11,291 nt of DNA from Candidatus Aminicenantota bacterium (GCA_024644125.1 JAHELQ010000137.1:1-11291), one strand, 5' to 3'. Shown: positions 1 through 7,469, counted from the stretch's first letter. Numbers and translations: made by a program. Notes: a model not told the origin generated them from the sequence alone.

Positions 1-783
1 AACCTCCAACGGGGAATCGCCGCCTTCGAACAGGCGGCGAAGAACGGAGCCTCGGTCATCGCCTATGCCGAACTGGCCTTCACGCCGTTCTACCCGCAAA
101 ATCCCACGGACGGCAACCACTCGCGGCTGGCAGAAACCATCCCCGGCCCCACCACCGATGTATTTTGCGGCCTGGCCCGCAAACATAATCTGGTAACCAT
201 ACTGAATTTGTTCGAACGGCACGGCGCCAACACCTACGATTCCACCCCGGTCATCGACGCGGACGGGACGCTTCTGGGCGTCACCCGCATGATCCACATC
301 CTGGAAGCCCCCCATTTCCACGAACAGGGATACTACGCTCCCGGCGGCTCCCATCCGGTGGTTCACAAAACCGCAGTGGGTAACATCGGCATCGCTATTT
401 GTTACGATCGCCACTTCCCCGAATACACACGCCAGTTGGCGTTGGAAGGAGCGGAACTGGTGGTAGTGCCGCAAGCCGGCAGCACCGGCGAATGGCCCGA
501 AGGATTGTTCGAGGCGGAGCTGCGGGTGGCGGCGTTTCAAAACGGATACTTCGCCGCGTTATGCAACCGAGTGGGGGCAGAGGAGCATCTGGTGTTCGAA
601 GGCAAATCCTTTGTGGTATCCCCCGAAGGGCGCATCCTGAACCAGGCGTCGGCGGGAAAAGACACCATATTGATGACAGAGATCGACCTGGACCAAACCT
701 GGAACTCCCACGCCCGCCGCTATTTTCTTAGAGACCGGCGACAGGAAATCTACCGTCAATGGCTCGATAAAATTTCGGAGTAA
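1..783 (+). CDS. Carbon-nitrogen hydrolase (nitrilase superfamily), 5'-truncated by window edge
   Basis: The open frame runs from base 1 with no in-frame stop to TAA at 781-783, giving 260 visible residues. Family members usually have about 270-300, so roughly 20 N-terminal residues lie outside the window. Nitrilase-superfamily enzymes hydrolyse amide or nitrile C-N bonds in the cytoplasm with a Glu-Lys-Cys triad. The Glu is visible at residue 24 (context AYAEL). The nucleophile Cys is at residue 134 in GIAICYDRHFPE, a clear match to the family's IC-[YW]-D-x-x-F-P-E signature. The later CNRVG segment also fits. The Lys region (usually YRKxHI) reads GVTRMIHI, so Met97 stands where the catalytic Lys is expected. 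An internal TTG at 208 would remove the Glu motif and is not the start. Substrate cannot be told; N-carbamoyl amine or omega-amidase type enzymes are the nearest relatives by motif. The next gene starts 89 bp downstream on the same strand. Confidence 0.88.
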   Translation, partial: NLQRGIAAFEQAAKNGASVIAYAELAFTPFYPQNPTDGNHSRLAETIPGPTTDVFCGLARKHNLVTILNLFERHGANTYDSTPVIDADGTLLGVTRMIHILEAPHFHEQGYYAPGGSHPVVHKTAVGNIGIAICYDRHFPEYTRQLALEGAELVVVPQAGSTGEWPEGLFEAELRVAAFQNGYFAALCNRVGAEEHLVFEGKSFVVSPEGRILNQASAGKDTILMTEIDLDQTWNSHARRYFLRDRRQEIYRQWLDKISE

Positions 784-822
784 ATTAAACCAAAACCGGC
801 AACCGCCGTATTAATTTTCTTG

Positions 823-847
823 CCCGGTCGCGTTCGCTGCGTCCGGG
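823..847 (+). other. Imperfect inverted repeat / hairpin between nitrilase and barrel genes
   Basis: CCCGG-T-CGC (823-831) faces GCG-T-CCGGG (839-847) across a 7-base loop. That is an 8-bp GC-rich stem with one T-T mismatch. No T-run follows (the next bases are ACTAATTG), so it is not a classical intrinsic terminator. It ends 14 bp before the AAGGA ribosome-binding site of the next gene. It could be a weak terminator, an RNA-processing or stability hairpin, or an operator. Confidence 0.4.
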
Positions 848-872
848 ACTAATTGTACACAAGGAAGCAAAC

Positions 873-3071
873 ATGCATAAGGACAGATCGACAATGAAAC
901 CAAGACTCGCAAAACCAATGCTCGCACTATTACTGATCATATTCTTCGCGGCTCCAGCCTGGAGCGCGGCCAATTCACCATTTGTCCCGGTCAAGACCGA
1001 CACTCCCCCGGTCATCGACGGAGTTCTGGACGACGCCGTCTGGCAACAGGCGCCGAGCCTGACAGGTTTCAAAACCTGGATGCCCGATTATGACCACGAT
1101 TTATCGGAGAACACAATCGTCTATTACGCCTACGACAGCCGGAACATTTATTTCGCGTTCCGTTGTTTCGACCGCCAACCGGACCAGATCAAAACCTCCG
1201 TCACATCCCGCGACAATATCCGCCGGGAAGATTGGGTGTGCATCAATCTGGATTCCTTCAACGACCATCAATCCCTCTACGCCTTATATTCAAATCCCCA
1301 CGGTATTCAAGAAGACAGTGTGTTCGCCAACGGCAAAGAGGATATCAGCGTTGACCTGGTATGGTACAGCGCAGGAAAAATCGACAAAGAGGGATACACC
1401 ATCGAGATGCAGATTCCCTTCAAGAGCCTCCGCTTCGCCAGCGGCAATCCGGTGGAGATGGGAGTGATATTCGAACGGCGCATCAGTCGGCGTTCCGAGC
1501 AAGGCACCTATCCGCCCTTAAGCTCCAACCAGGGGATGTTTTTTCTAACCCAGATGAATCCCATCGTGTTCGAAGGCGTGAAGAAGGAGATGCTGCTCGA
1601 AGTATTGCCGGCGGTCACCTATAGCGATAAAAAATCGATCTCCGCTGCCAGCGGCTCTCTGGAACCCGAGGGCTCTCTCACGGATCTCAGCCTCACCGCC
1701 AAAGTGGGTCTCACCTCCAACCTGGTGCTGGACGCCACCTGGAATCCCGATTTCAGCCAGGTCGAAGCGGACGCCGGGCAGGTGGATGTGAATTTGCGTT
1801 ACGCCCTCTATTACCCTGAAAAGAGACCGTTCTTCCTGGAGGGAGCCGAAATCTTCAACATCGGCGCCGGAAACGATTACCTGAACTCTGTTGTCCATAC
1901 CCGCCAGATCGTGGACCCAAGGGCCGGAGTCCGGTTGACGGGAAAATTGGGCAAAAAAGACACCCTGGCGTTGATCTACGCAATGGACGATTTACCGGAG
2001 GACAATTCCGAATATCTAGCCGGCAACGACTTCGCGCATTTTTCGATCCTCCGTTACAAGAGGGCCCTCGCCGGCGACGGGTACCTGGGAGCGTTTGCCA
2101 CCGGACGGGATCTCGAAGACCGGTTCAACCACCTGGCGGGCATCGACGGGCAGTTCCGCCTCGATCCATCCCGCATCTTGAACTTCCATGCGTTCGGCTC
2201 GGAGACCGTTTGGGACGCGGATTCAGAAAAACTGAAGGGCCATTCGCTGGGCGTCAAATTCCTATCCAACACCCGCAAATTCGACCTGGAATTCAACGCC
2301 CTGGACATCTCCAAAGATTTTTACACCGCCACGGGATATTTGACCAGAAACGGTATCTCCAACGCCAATGTGTTGATCACGCCGAAGTTTTACCCCAAGA
2401 GCAAAATCCTGCGCCGCATCGATACCGGAATCTCCAGCAGTTGGTCGCGGGATCAGTATTGGGAAATGAACGAGAGCGAGAACATTCTGTTCGCCAATTT
2501 CTATATGATCAAGAATTCCTACCTATCCTTGTTTTACAGAATGTCCGACGAAGTGTTCATGGGGGAGAAATTCAAGACCGGCGGATTTCTGATGGGATTC
2601 TCCAGCCAGATCAGCAAATACCTCTACCTTCAACTCAGCTACAGAAACACCAACGCCATCCGCTACATCGAAAATCCCTACCAGGGCGAGGAAGAACGGC
2701 TCAGCGCCAGCGTCCTGTTCCAACCGTCCAATAACTTCCGTTCCGCCTTCACCTACACCTATTCGGAATTCTACCGTACGTCCACTGACGAAAAAATATT
2801 CGATTACACCATCCTCCGCAGCAAAAACACCTGGCAACTGAACCGCTACCTGTTCCTCAGGGCCATCGGCGAGTACAACGTCTACTACAAACAATTACTC
2901 ACAGATTTCCTCGCCTCTTTCACCTATATCCCCGGCACAGTAGTGCATGTGGGCTACGGATCGTTGTTCGACCGGATCCGCTGGGAGAACGAACGGTTTG
3001 TCGAAAGCGACCGCTTCCTGGAAACAAAGCGGGGATTTTTCTTCAAAATATCCTATCTGTGGAGGCTTTGA
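873..3071 (+). CDS. DUF5916 outer-membrane protein with CBM9-like N-terminal domain
   Basis: A 732-residue protein. Residues 1-33 form a signal peptide: basic start, hydrophobic stretch LALLLIIFFAAPA, cleavage near SAA-N. Residues about 38-230 look like the family-9 carbohydrate-binding-like domain of DUF5916 proteins. They include the typical opening PVIDGVLDDAVWQQAP, the YYAYDSRNIYFAFRCFD strand pair and GYTIEMQIPFKSLRF. From about 240 to the end there are alternating aromatic/polar strands rich in Tyr, Asn and Arg. The PEKRPFFLEGAEIFN block typical of the family lies near the start of this part, and the chain closes in FFFKISYLWRL. This is consistent with an outer-membrane beta-barrel. The cargo of such proteins is not established. 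The start at 873 has AAGGA (861-865) 7 bp upstream; ATG 894 (MKPRL) with AAGGA at 879-883 is a credible alternative giving a tidier signal peptide. The TGA overlaps the next gene's ATG by one base. Confidence 0.9.
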   Translation: MHKDRSTMKPRLAKPMLALLLIIFFAAPAWSAANSPFVPVKTDTPPVIDGVLDDAVWQQAPSLTGFKTWMPDYDHDLSENTIVYYAYDSRNIYFAFRCFDRQPDQIKTSVTSRDNIRREDWVCINLDSFNDHQSLYALYSNPHGIQEDSVFANGKEDISVDLVWYSAGKIDKEGYTIEMQIPFKSLRFASGNPVEMGVIFERRISRRSEQGTYPPLSSNQGMFFLTQMNPIVFEGVKKEMLLEVLPAVTYSDKKSISAASGSLEPEGSLTDLSLTAKVGLTSNLVLDATWNPDFSQVEADAGQVDVNLRYALYYPEKRPFFLEGAEIFNIGAGNDYLNSVVHTRQIVDPRAGVRLTGKLGKKDTLALIYAMDDLPEDNSEYLAGNDFAHFSILRYKRALAGDGYLGAFATGRDLEDRFNHLAGIDGQFRLDPSRILNFHAFGSETVWDADSEKLKGHSLGVKFLSNTRKFDLEFNALDISKDFYTATGYLTRNGISNANVLITPKFYPKSKILRRIDTGISSSWSRDQYWEMNESENILFANFYMIKNSYLSLFYRMSDEVFMGEKFKTGGFLMGFSSQISKYLYLQLSYRNTNAIRYIENPYQGEEERLSASVLFQPSNNFRSAFTYTYSEFYRTSTDEKIFDYTILRSKNTWQLNRYLFLRAIGEYNVYYKQLLTDFLASFTYIPGTVVHVGYGSLFDRIRWENERFVESDRFLETKRGFFFKISYLWRL

Positions 3072-3838
3072 TGATCGTCACACCTCTCGGCTCATTGGGT
3101 TGGATCCCTACCGGAACCAACCATACCTGTTGTTATAGTGTTGAAATCAACGGGCGTCTGGTAATTCTGGACGCCGGGACCGGCATCGCCCGCTTCGGCG
3201 GGCCGGTGGGCCAGGCAATATTGAAACAGTACCAAAACATTGTCCTGATCCTCTCCCATTACCATCTGGACCATCTCACCGGCCTCATCTATATCCCCGC
3301 CTTCTTCAAAGAGAAAGAACTCCATATCGCGGGGCCGGGCCGGCAATTTTACCCAGCAGGCATCGAAACGATACTGAACGAAATGATACGCCCCCCCTAT
3401 TTTTCCCAGCCGCTGAAAGACTACCCGCTGGACCTGCATATCCATGAACTGAACGAGGGAGGCAACGTCGTGGCGGGCCTCGAGGTGGAGATCATTCGCC
3501 AACATCATAGCGATCCCTCCATCGGCGTCAAACTGGAGAACCAACTCTGCTACATGACCGACACAGGACCGGCGGAAGCCACAGTCGCCTTCTGCCGGCG
3601 GACGCGACTCATGATGCATGAAAGTTTTCTCGACCAAAACGACCGCAGGGAAGATAAAACCCATACCGGAGTGGAAGACGCGGCGCGCATGGCTCGTGAG
3701 GCGGAGGCAGAGGCTCTCATGTTGGTCCACCAAAACCCCCTCTACCCGGAGAAACGGCTCCTGGCGATGGAAACATTCGCCCGTTCGATTTTCCCGGCCG
3801 CGTCATTGGCAAAAGATTGCATTTCGTTCACAATCTGA
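3071..3838 (+). CDS. MBL-fold metallo-hydrolase, RNase Z/PhnP-like
   Basis: A 255-residue cytoplasmic protein without a signal peptide. Metallo-beta-lactamase-fold hydrolases of this branch bind two divalent metals and mostly cleave phosphodiesters. Visible motifs are the strand ILDAGTG (residues 33-38), the HxHxDH metal motif as SHYHLDH (His63, His65, Asp67, His68), a His pair 145/146 in RQHHSDPSIG, Asp164 in YMTDTG, His198 in KTHTG and His220 in MLVHQNPLY. The last three match the later metal-ligand positions of RNase Z-like proteins. No long flexible arm typical of true tRNase Z was recognised, so a tRNA-processing role is not claimed. ATG 3071 is preferred because GGAGG (3061-3065) sits 5 bp upstream. 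A GTG at 3059 is in frame but lies upstream of that site. The ATG overlaps the barrel gene's TGA, implying translational coupling. Confidence 0.9.
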   Translation: MIVTPLGSLGWIPTGTNHTCCYSVEINGRLVILDAGTGIARFGGPVGQAILKQYQNIVLILSHYHLDHLTGLIYIPAFFKEKELHIAGPGRQFYPAGIETILNEMIRPPYFSQPLKDYPLDLHIHELNEGGNVVAGLEVEIIRQHHSDPSIGVKLENQLCYMTDTGPAEATVAFCRRTRLMMHESFLDQNDRREDKTHTGVEDAARMAREAEAEALMLVHQNPLYPEKRLLAMETFARSIFPAASLAKDCISFTI

Positions 3839-3880
3839 CAAAAAAAGAATGATAAAACCGAAGAATTAATAAAAAATGCT

Positions 3881-3908
3881 TTGCTTTGTATCGGGAACAG
3901 GATATAAT
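3881..3908 (+). promoter_or_regulatory. Sigma70-type promoter of the aminotransferase gene
   Basis: TTGCTT (3881-3886) and a perfect TATAAT (3903-3908) are separated by 16 bp in a strikingly AT-rich 121-bp gap. Transcription would begin near 3915, giving a leader of about 45 nt before ATG 3960. AAGAGG at 3949-3954 is the ribosome-binding site, 5 bp before the start. This makes the aminotransferase an independent transcription unit. Confidence 0.7.
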
Positions 3909-3959
3909 ATAAATTAATTGATCTAATAAATTTTCATCGTTTAAACTTAAGAGGTTAAA

Positions 3960-5267
3960 ATGACGACAATGATAAATCCACAAGCCCAGATGCTCAATGA
4001 AACCATTGGCAGGCAAAATCCGGCAATTCTGGAATGTCTCTCCCAAAAAGGCAAGGCAATCTTCTTCCCCAAAACCAGCATCCTGGCTCAGGGCGCGGAA
4101 GCGAAGGGAAAAGATATCAACGCTACTATCGGCATCGCCCTGGAGGACGACGGCACTCCCATGCGCCTCAAAACCATCCACGACAATGTGCCGCTGGAAC
4201 CCAACGATGTCTACCCCTACGCCCCCAGCTTCGGTAAAAAGGAGCTCAGGGAAAAATGGCAGCAAATGTTGCGCCAGAAGAATCCCCTTCTCGGCGACAA
4301 GCCCATCAGCTTACCTGTAGTCACCAACGCTCTAACCCACGGCTTGAGCCTCATGGGTTACATGTTTCTGGACGAAGGCGAAAAGATCATCCTGCCGGAT
4401 CTGTATTGGGGCAATTACAAATTGATCTTCATCAACGGCTTCGACGCGATACTCGATCCTTTCACACTCTTCGACGGAGACCACTTCAACCTGAAAGCCT
4501 TCAGGGAAAAAATCAACGAAGGACCCATCGGCAAAAAAGTGGTGCTCATGAATTTCCCCAACAATCCCACCGGTTACACCGGAACGAACGAAGAGATCGC
4601 AGAGATCATCGCCATCTTCAAAGCGGCGGCGGAAGCGGGTAACAAACTGGTGGTCCTGATGGACGACGCCTACTTCGGCCTGGTATTCCGCGAAGGAATC
4701 TATCGCGAATCCCTGTTCGCGGAGTTGGCGGACCTTCATTCCAACCTATTGGCAGTCAAAATCGACGGCATCACCAAAGAGGATTACGCCTGGGGATTCC
4801 GGGTGGGTTTTATCACCTACGGCATCAAGGGCGGCACTCCCGAACTCTACGCCGCGCTGGAGGACAAGACCGCGGGCGCGTTGCGGGGCAATATCTCCAA
4901 CTCCCCCCACCTGTCCCAGACACTGGCCTTGAACGCATTCAACTCCGATCACTACGCCGAAGAGAAGCTAGAGAAGCTGGCGATCCTGGAAAAGCGGTAC
5001 AACCTGGTTTGCGAGATTCTTGAAAAAAACGCCAAATACGCCCGACACTTCGTTCCCCTACCCTGCAACTCCGGTTACTTCATGTGCTTGAAGCTGGTGT
5101 CGCACAATTCCGAAATCCTGCGCAAACACCTATTGAATAACTACAGCACCGGAGTGATCGCTCTGGAAGGGATGCTGAGAATCGCTTTCTCCTCCACCCC
5201 CACCCAGAAACTCGAAAAATTACTGGAAAATATCTACCAGGCCTGCGAAGACCTGGCTCGGCAATAA
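3960..5267 (+). CDS. PLP-dependent aminotransferase, class I/II (fold type I)
   Basis: A 435-residue enzyme, normal length for the family. It would transfer an amino group between an amino acid and a 2-oxo acid in the cytoplasm; the substrate cannot be read from the sequence. All expected fold-type I landmarks are present. N-F-P-N-N-P-T-G holds the PLP-contacting Asn202. The D-D-A-Y block carries Asp235 and Tyr238, which contact the pyridine N and O3'. Lys273 in DGITKEDYAWGFRVGF is the likely Schiff-base lysine, followed by the phosphate-binding Arg281. Arg407 in GMLRIAFSS is the usual substrate-carboxylate arginine. The N-terminal YAPSFGKKELREKW segment is the class I substrate loop region. 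It has its own promoter and a good ribosome-binding site (AAGAGG, 5 bp spacing). The neighbours give no pathway, so a role in aromatic, branched-chain or other amino acid metabolism is open. It converges on the radical SAM gene. Confidence 0.93.
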   Translation: MTTMINPQAQMLNETIGRQNPAILECLSQKGKAIFFPKTSILAQGAEAKGKDINATIGIALEDDGTPMRLKTIHDNVPLEPNDVYPYAPSFGKKELREKWQQMLRQKNPLLGDKPISLPVVTNALTHGLSLMGYMFLDEGEKIILPDLYWGNYKLIFINGFDAILDPFTLFDGDHFNLKAFREKINEGPIGKKVVLMNFPNNPTGYTGTNEEIAEIIAIFKAAAEAGNKLVVLMDDAYFGLVFREGIYRESLFAELADLHSNLLAVKIDGITKEDYAWGFRVGFITYGIKGGTPELYAALEDKTAGALRGNISNSPHLSQTLALNAFNSDHYAEEKLEKLAILEKRYNLVCEILEKNAKYARHFVPLPCNSGYFMCLKLVSHNSEILRKHLLNNYSTGVIALEGMLRIAFSSTPTQKLEKLLENIYQACEDLARQ

Positions 5268-5269
5268 AG

Positions 5270-5283
5270 GCGGACCAATCCGC
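5270..5283 (+). terminator. Small hairpin just after the aminotransferase stop
   Basis: GCGGA (5270-5274) pairs with TCCGC (5279-5283) around a CCAA loop, starting 3 bp after the TAA. The stem is a perfect 5 bp but short, and no T-run follows, so termination activity is uncertain. It may act with the larger hairpin at 5292-5321. Confidence 0.3.
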
Positions 5284-5291
5284 GACAGAAG

Positions 5292-5321
5292 CGACGACGC
5301 CCCCATCAGGGGGTATCGTCG
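5292..5321. terminator. Convergent-junction hairpin, possible bidirectional terminator
   Basis: CGACGA-CG-CCCCC (5292-5304) pairs with GGGGG-TA-TCGTCG (5309-5321) around the 4-base loop ATCA. This gives a 13-position stem with one mismatch and one G-T wobble. It sits where the plus-strand aminotransferase and minus-strand radical SAM genes meet, and the latter's stop codon (5306-5308) lies in the loop. Neither side has a T-run, so a classic rho-independent mechanism is not shown. A transcription-blocking or mRNA 3'-end protecting role is inferred from position. Confidence 0.4.
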
Positions 5322-6751
5322 AGGCAGACCTTCTCCCGGTAATCGATGGAGATGTCTGTAGTCTTGTTAGGCGTCAACAATTTGATCGCCTGGAGAAAGG
5401 TCTTGTTCTTCCGCTGCCAGACACGGTTCAGATGCCGGGCGTAATGGGCCAGCGGCAGCGATATCCAGTTGCCGTGCCAGAGCTTCTTCACCATCTCCTT
5501 CAACGAATAGAACTTCTTATGGCTGAAAATTTGCGCCTTCTGTAAATCGAAGGGAAAGAGACGCGCCGGCTGGAACACCACATGATGAGCGTCGTAGAGA
5601 GTCCAATCCTTGAAACGAATCCGATGCTCGGCTCTGGCCTGGTTGTAAAACTCGGAGCCGGGAAAGGGGGTGAGGATCAGGAATTGCGACGAGGTGAGCC
5701 GGTATTTGCGGGCGAACTTCACCGTTTGTTTCACCGTCTTCCAATCATCGTCGTCAAACCCATAGACGAACATGCCGTGGATATTGATACGATAATGGTG
5801 GATGGTTTTGATGGCTGCAACAATCTCCTGGACCGTCTGGTTCTTTTTCATGGATATCAGGGTCTCGGGATTCACAGACTCGAATCCGATGAACAATGTG
5901 TGGCAGCCGGCCTTCTTCATCAACTTCACCAATTCTTTATCCTTCGCCACATCGGCCCGGACCTGGGCGGACCACTTAAATTTGAATTTTTCCCGGATCA
6001 TGGCGCGGAACAATTGTTTGGCCCGGTTGGGATGGGCGGTTAGATTGTCGTCGTAGAAAAATATGAAACTACCCCGCCTGTCGTATTGTCTCAACTCTTC
6101 GATGATCTGTTCGGTCGAGCGGAAGCGGAATTTTTTGCCGAACATCCCGGTCACCGAACAAAACGAACAATCAAACGGACAGCCCCGCGATGTCTGCACC
6201 GGAATGACATTCAACGGGCCGAAGGTGCCGTCGCAGCCTTTCATCAACGAAAAATCCGGCACAGGCAGCCGATCCAGATTTATTACCGGAGGCGCCATGG
6301 GATTGTGAATGATCGTTCCCTTCTGTTTATAGGAAAGATTCGGCACCCGGGAAAAATCCCCGTCCCCTTCCCAGGCGTCGATCAACGCCATCAGCGCATC
6401 TTCCCCTTCGCCGCGGATCACGAAGTCAGCCTGCCCTAGCGCCTCTTCCGGCAGATACGTCACATGAGGACCACCCATCACAACCTGCACGTTCGGGTAC
6501 AGTTCTTTAATTTTTTCTGCAATGGCGTAGGCCCGGGGAGCCGTCGGCGTGATGGTTGAGATTCCTACCATATCTGCCGAGCCGAAATCGTCGAAGTCCA
6601 GATGGTCGAGCTCTTCGACGACGATCTTTACATCCCAGCCCCGCTGCTTCATGAGAGCGCCGAGAATGAAACTCCCCAACCGCGGGGTGTAAAACCGTGA
6701 GAATATATGTAGATTCGGAGCCTTAGGCTCAATAAACACTATTTTAGGCAT
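5306..6751 (-). CDS. Cobalamin-binding (B12) radical SAM protein, BchE/HpnP-like architecture
   Basis: A 481-residue protein. Residues 1-125 form a Rossmann-like B12-binding domain with family landmarks MVGISTITPT, VMGGPHVTYLPEEAL and RGEGE. The DxHxxG cobalamin-ligand motif is not visible, as is common in this branch. The radical SAM domain begins near 180; the [4Fe-4S] motif CxxxCxxC is Cys191-Cys195-Cys198 in SRGCPFDCSFCS. Later landmarks are FFYDDNLTAHP, SAQVRADVA, IGFESVNPETL and HGMFVYGFD, the standard TIM-barrel strand ends. Such enzymes cleave S-adenosylmethionine to start radical chemistry, often methylation of lipids, cofactors or peptides. The substrate here is unknown. The C-terminal 80 residues are basic and aromatic, suggesting a peripheral substrate or membrane domain (inference). 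The start at 6751 is chosen because AGGAGGAGG (6757-6765) precedes it by 5 bp. The ATG lies inside the last codons of the MerR-type gene (8-bp overlap). Confidence 0.92.
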   Translation of the reverse strand: MPKIVFIEPKAPNLHIFSRFYTPRLGSFILGALMKQRGWDVKIVVEELDHLDFDDFGSADMVGISTITPTAPRAYAIAEKIKELYPNVQVVMGGPHVTYLPEEALGQADFVIRGEGEDALMALIDAWEGDGDFSRVPNLSYKQKGTIIHNPMAPPVINLDRLPVPDFSLMKGCDGTFGPLNVIPVQTSRGCPFDCSFCSVTGMFGKKFRFRSTEQIIEELRQYDRRGSFIFFYDDNLTAHPNRAKQLFRAMIREKFKFKWSAQVRADVAKDKELVKLMKKAGCHTLFIGFESVNPETLISMKKNQTVQEIVAAIKTIHHYRINIHGMFVYGFDDDDWKTVKQTVKFARKYRLTSSQFLILTPFPGSEFYNQARAEHRIRFKDWTLYDAHHVVFQPARLFPFDLQKAQIFSHKKFYSLKEMVKKLWHGNWISLPLAHYARHLNRVWQRKNKTFLQAIKLLTPNKTTDISIDYREKVCLDDTP

Positions 6752-7469
6752 TGTCGCCTCCTCCTGCCTCTTTTTGGCCATTCTTTTTTTTCAATTGGTT
6801 CTTCAAAGAAACAATCTCCTTTTTTTTCTTCTTCACCAACGATTCCCAACGTTCGATCCCCTCCTTGAACAACGCGATCTTGGCGAACAACGCTTCGATC
6901 TCCGACAGCATTATATCCATCTTTTGCTCCGTATCCGCCGCGGCGTACACATCCATATTGTCTTGAATGGATAAAAAATCCCGAAACAAATCGGATATCA
7001 TCTTGATCTCGTCCAGGGAATAGCCGAACAATTGTAAATCCTTGATCAATTTGCAAAAGAAGACATAATGCTCGGCATACATACGGAAGCCGCCGTCGCT
7101 TCTGGTGTCGGGCTCGATGATCCCTTTGTCTTCCCAATGTTTGATGGTGCGGGGACTCACCCCCACCTGCTCGGCCAGGCTACCCACAGTCAGGAACTTC
7201 TGCTGCGAAGAGACGTTCGACCGATTGCCCTCCGACTTTGGGAGCCCCACCTTTTTGATGATTTTCTGCACCGCCGCCAGATCATACCCAAGGCCTGCCA
7301 ATTGCTGAATCCGCCCTGCAACCTCCATTTGTTCATCTGAATAGAACGTCATCTCGCCATCGGTGACGCCGGCTGGAACGATCATCTTCATCTTCTCCCA
7401 TTGTTCCAGCGTCTCTTTTGAGATCCCCACTTGCTGCAAGAATTCATCGAGAGTAAAAATTCGCCTCAT
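6744..7469 (-). CDS. MerR-family regulator with two tandem HTH domains
   Basis: A 241-residue protein. Residues about 4-74 form one MerR-like unit: FTLDEFLQQVGISKETLEQWEKMKMI as helix-turn-helix, a wing region around TFYSDEQ, then IQQLAGLGYDLAAVQKII. Residues 92-160 repeat the plan: LTVGSLAEQVGVSPRTIKHWEDKGII, wing DGGFRMYAEH, then IKDLQLFGYSLDEIKMI. The second copy is closer to classical MerR (T-I-K-H-W-E-D-K-G). Residues about 180-230 are a charged, Lys-rich coiled coil, presumably for dimerisation. MerR proteins normally have one N-terminal HTH and bind promoters with long spacers. No Cys-based metal site or recognisable ligand domain is seen. ATG 7469 is preceded by GAGGAG (7478-7483, 8 bp). 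It is the first gene of an operon with the radical SAM gene, and a dyad in its own promoter suggests autoregulation. Confidence 0.88.
   Translation of the reverse strand: MRRIFTLDEFLQQVGISKETLEQWEKMKMIVPAGVTDGEMTFYSDEQMEVAGRIQQLAGLGYDLAAVQKIIKKVGLPKSEGNRSNVSSQQKFLTVGSLAEQVGVSPRTIKHWEDKGIIEPDTRSDGGFRMYAEHYVFFCKLIKDLQLFGYSLDEIKMISDLFRDFLSIQDNMDVYAAADTEQKMDIMLSEIEALFAKIALFKEGIERWESLVKKKKKEIVSLKNQLKKKNGQKEAGGGDNA

Noticed and set aside
2210..2734. Plus-strand overlapping frame (174 codons) within the barrel gene
   Set aside because: Gln/Arg/Pro-rich out-of-frame translation with no motif, inside a continuous DUF5916 reading frame.
3092..3733. Antisense open frame (213 codons) opposite the MBL hydrolase
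   Set aside because: The plus-strand frame carries all MBL metal motifs. The antisense product has no domain and no convincing ribosome-binding site.
3814..3836. AGATTG/CAATCT inverted repeat at the end of the MBL hydrolase gene as a terminator
   Set aside because: A 6-bp stem with an 11-base AT-rich loop, followed by an A-run rather than a T-run on the coding strand. Too weak to call.
6752..6781. Ten-residue N-terminal extension of the radical SAM protein (start at 6781)
   Set aside because: The strong AGGAGGAGG site at 6757-6765 lies inside the extension and points to ATG 6751. The protein then begins MPKIVFIEP, typical for the family.
5306..7469. Light-sensing CarH-like system
   Set aside because: CarH has the B12 domain fused to the HTH and uses a DxHxxG-type His ligand. 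Here the B12 domain belongs to a radical SAM enzyme and that motif is not seen.
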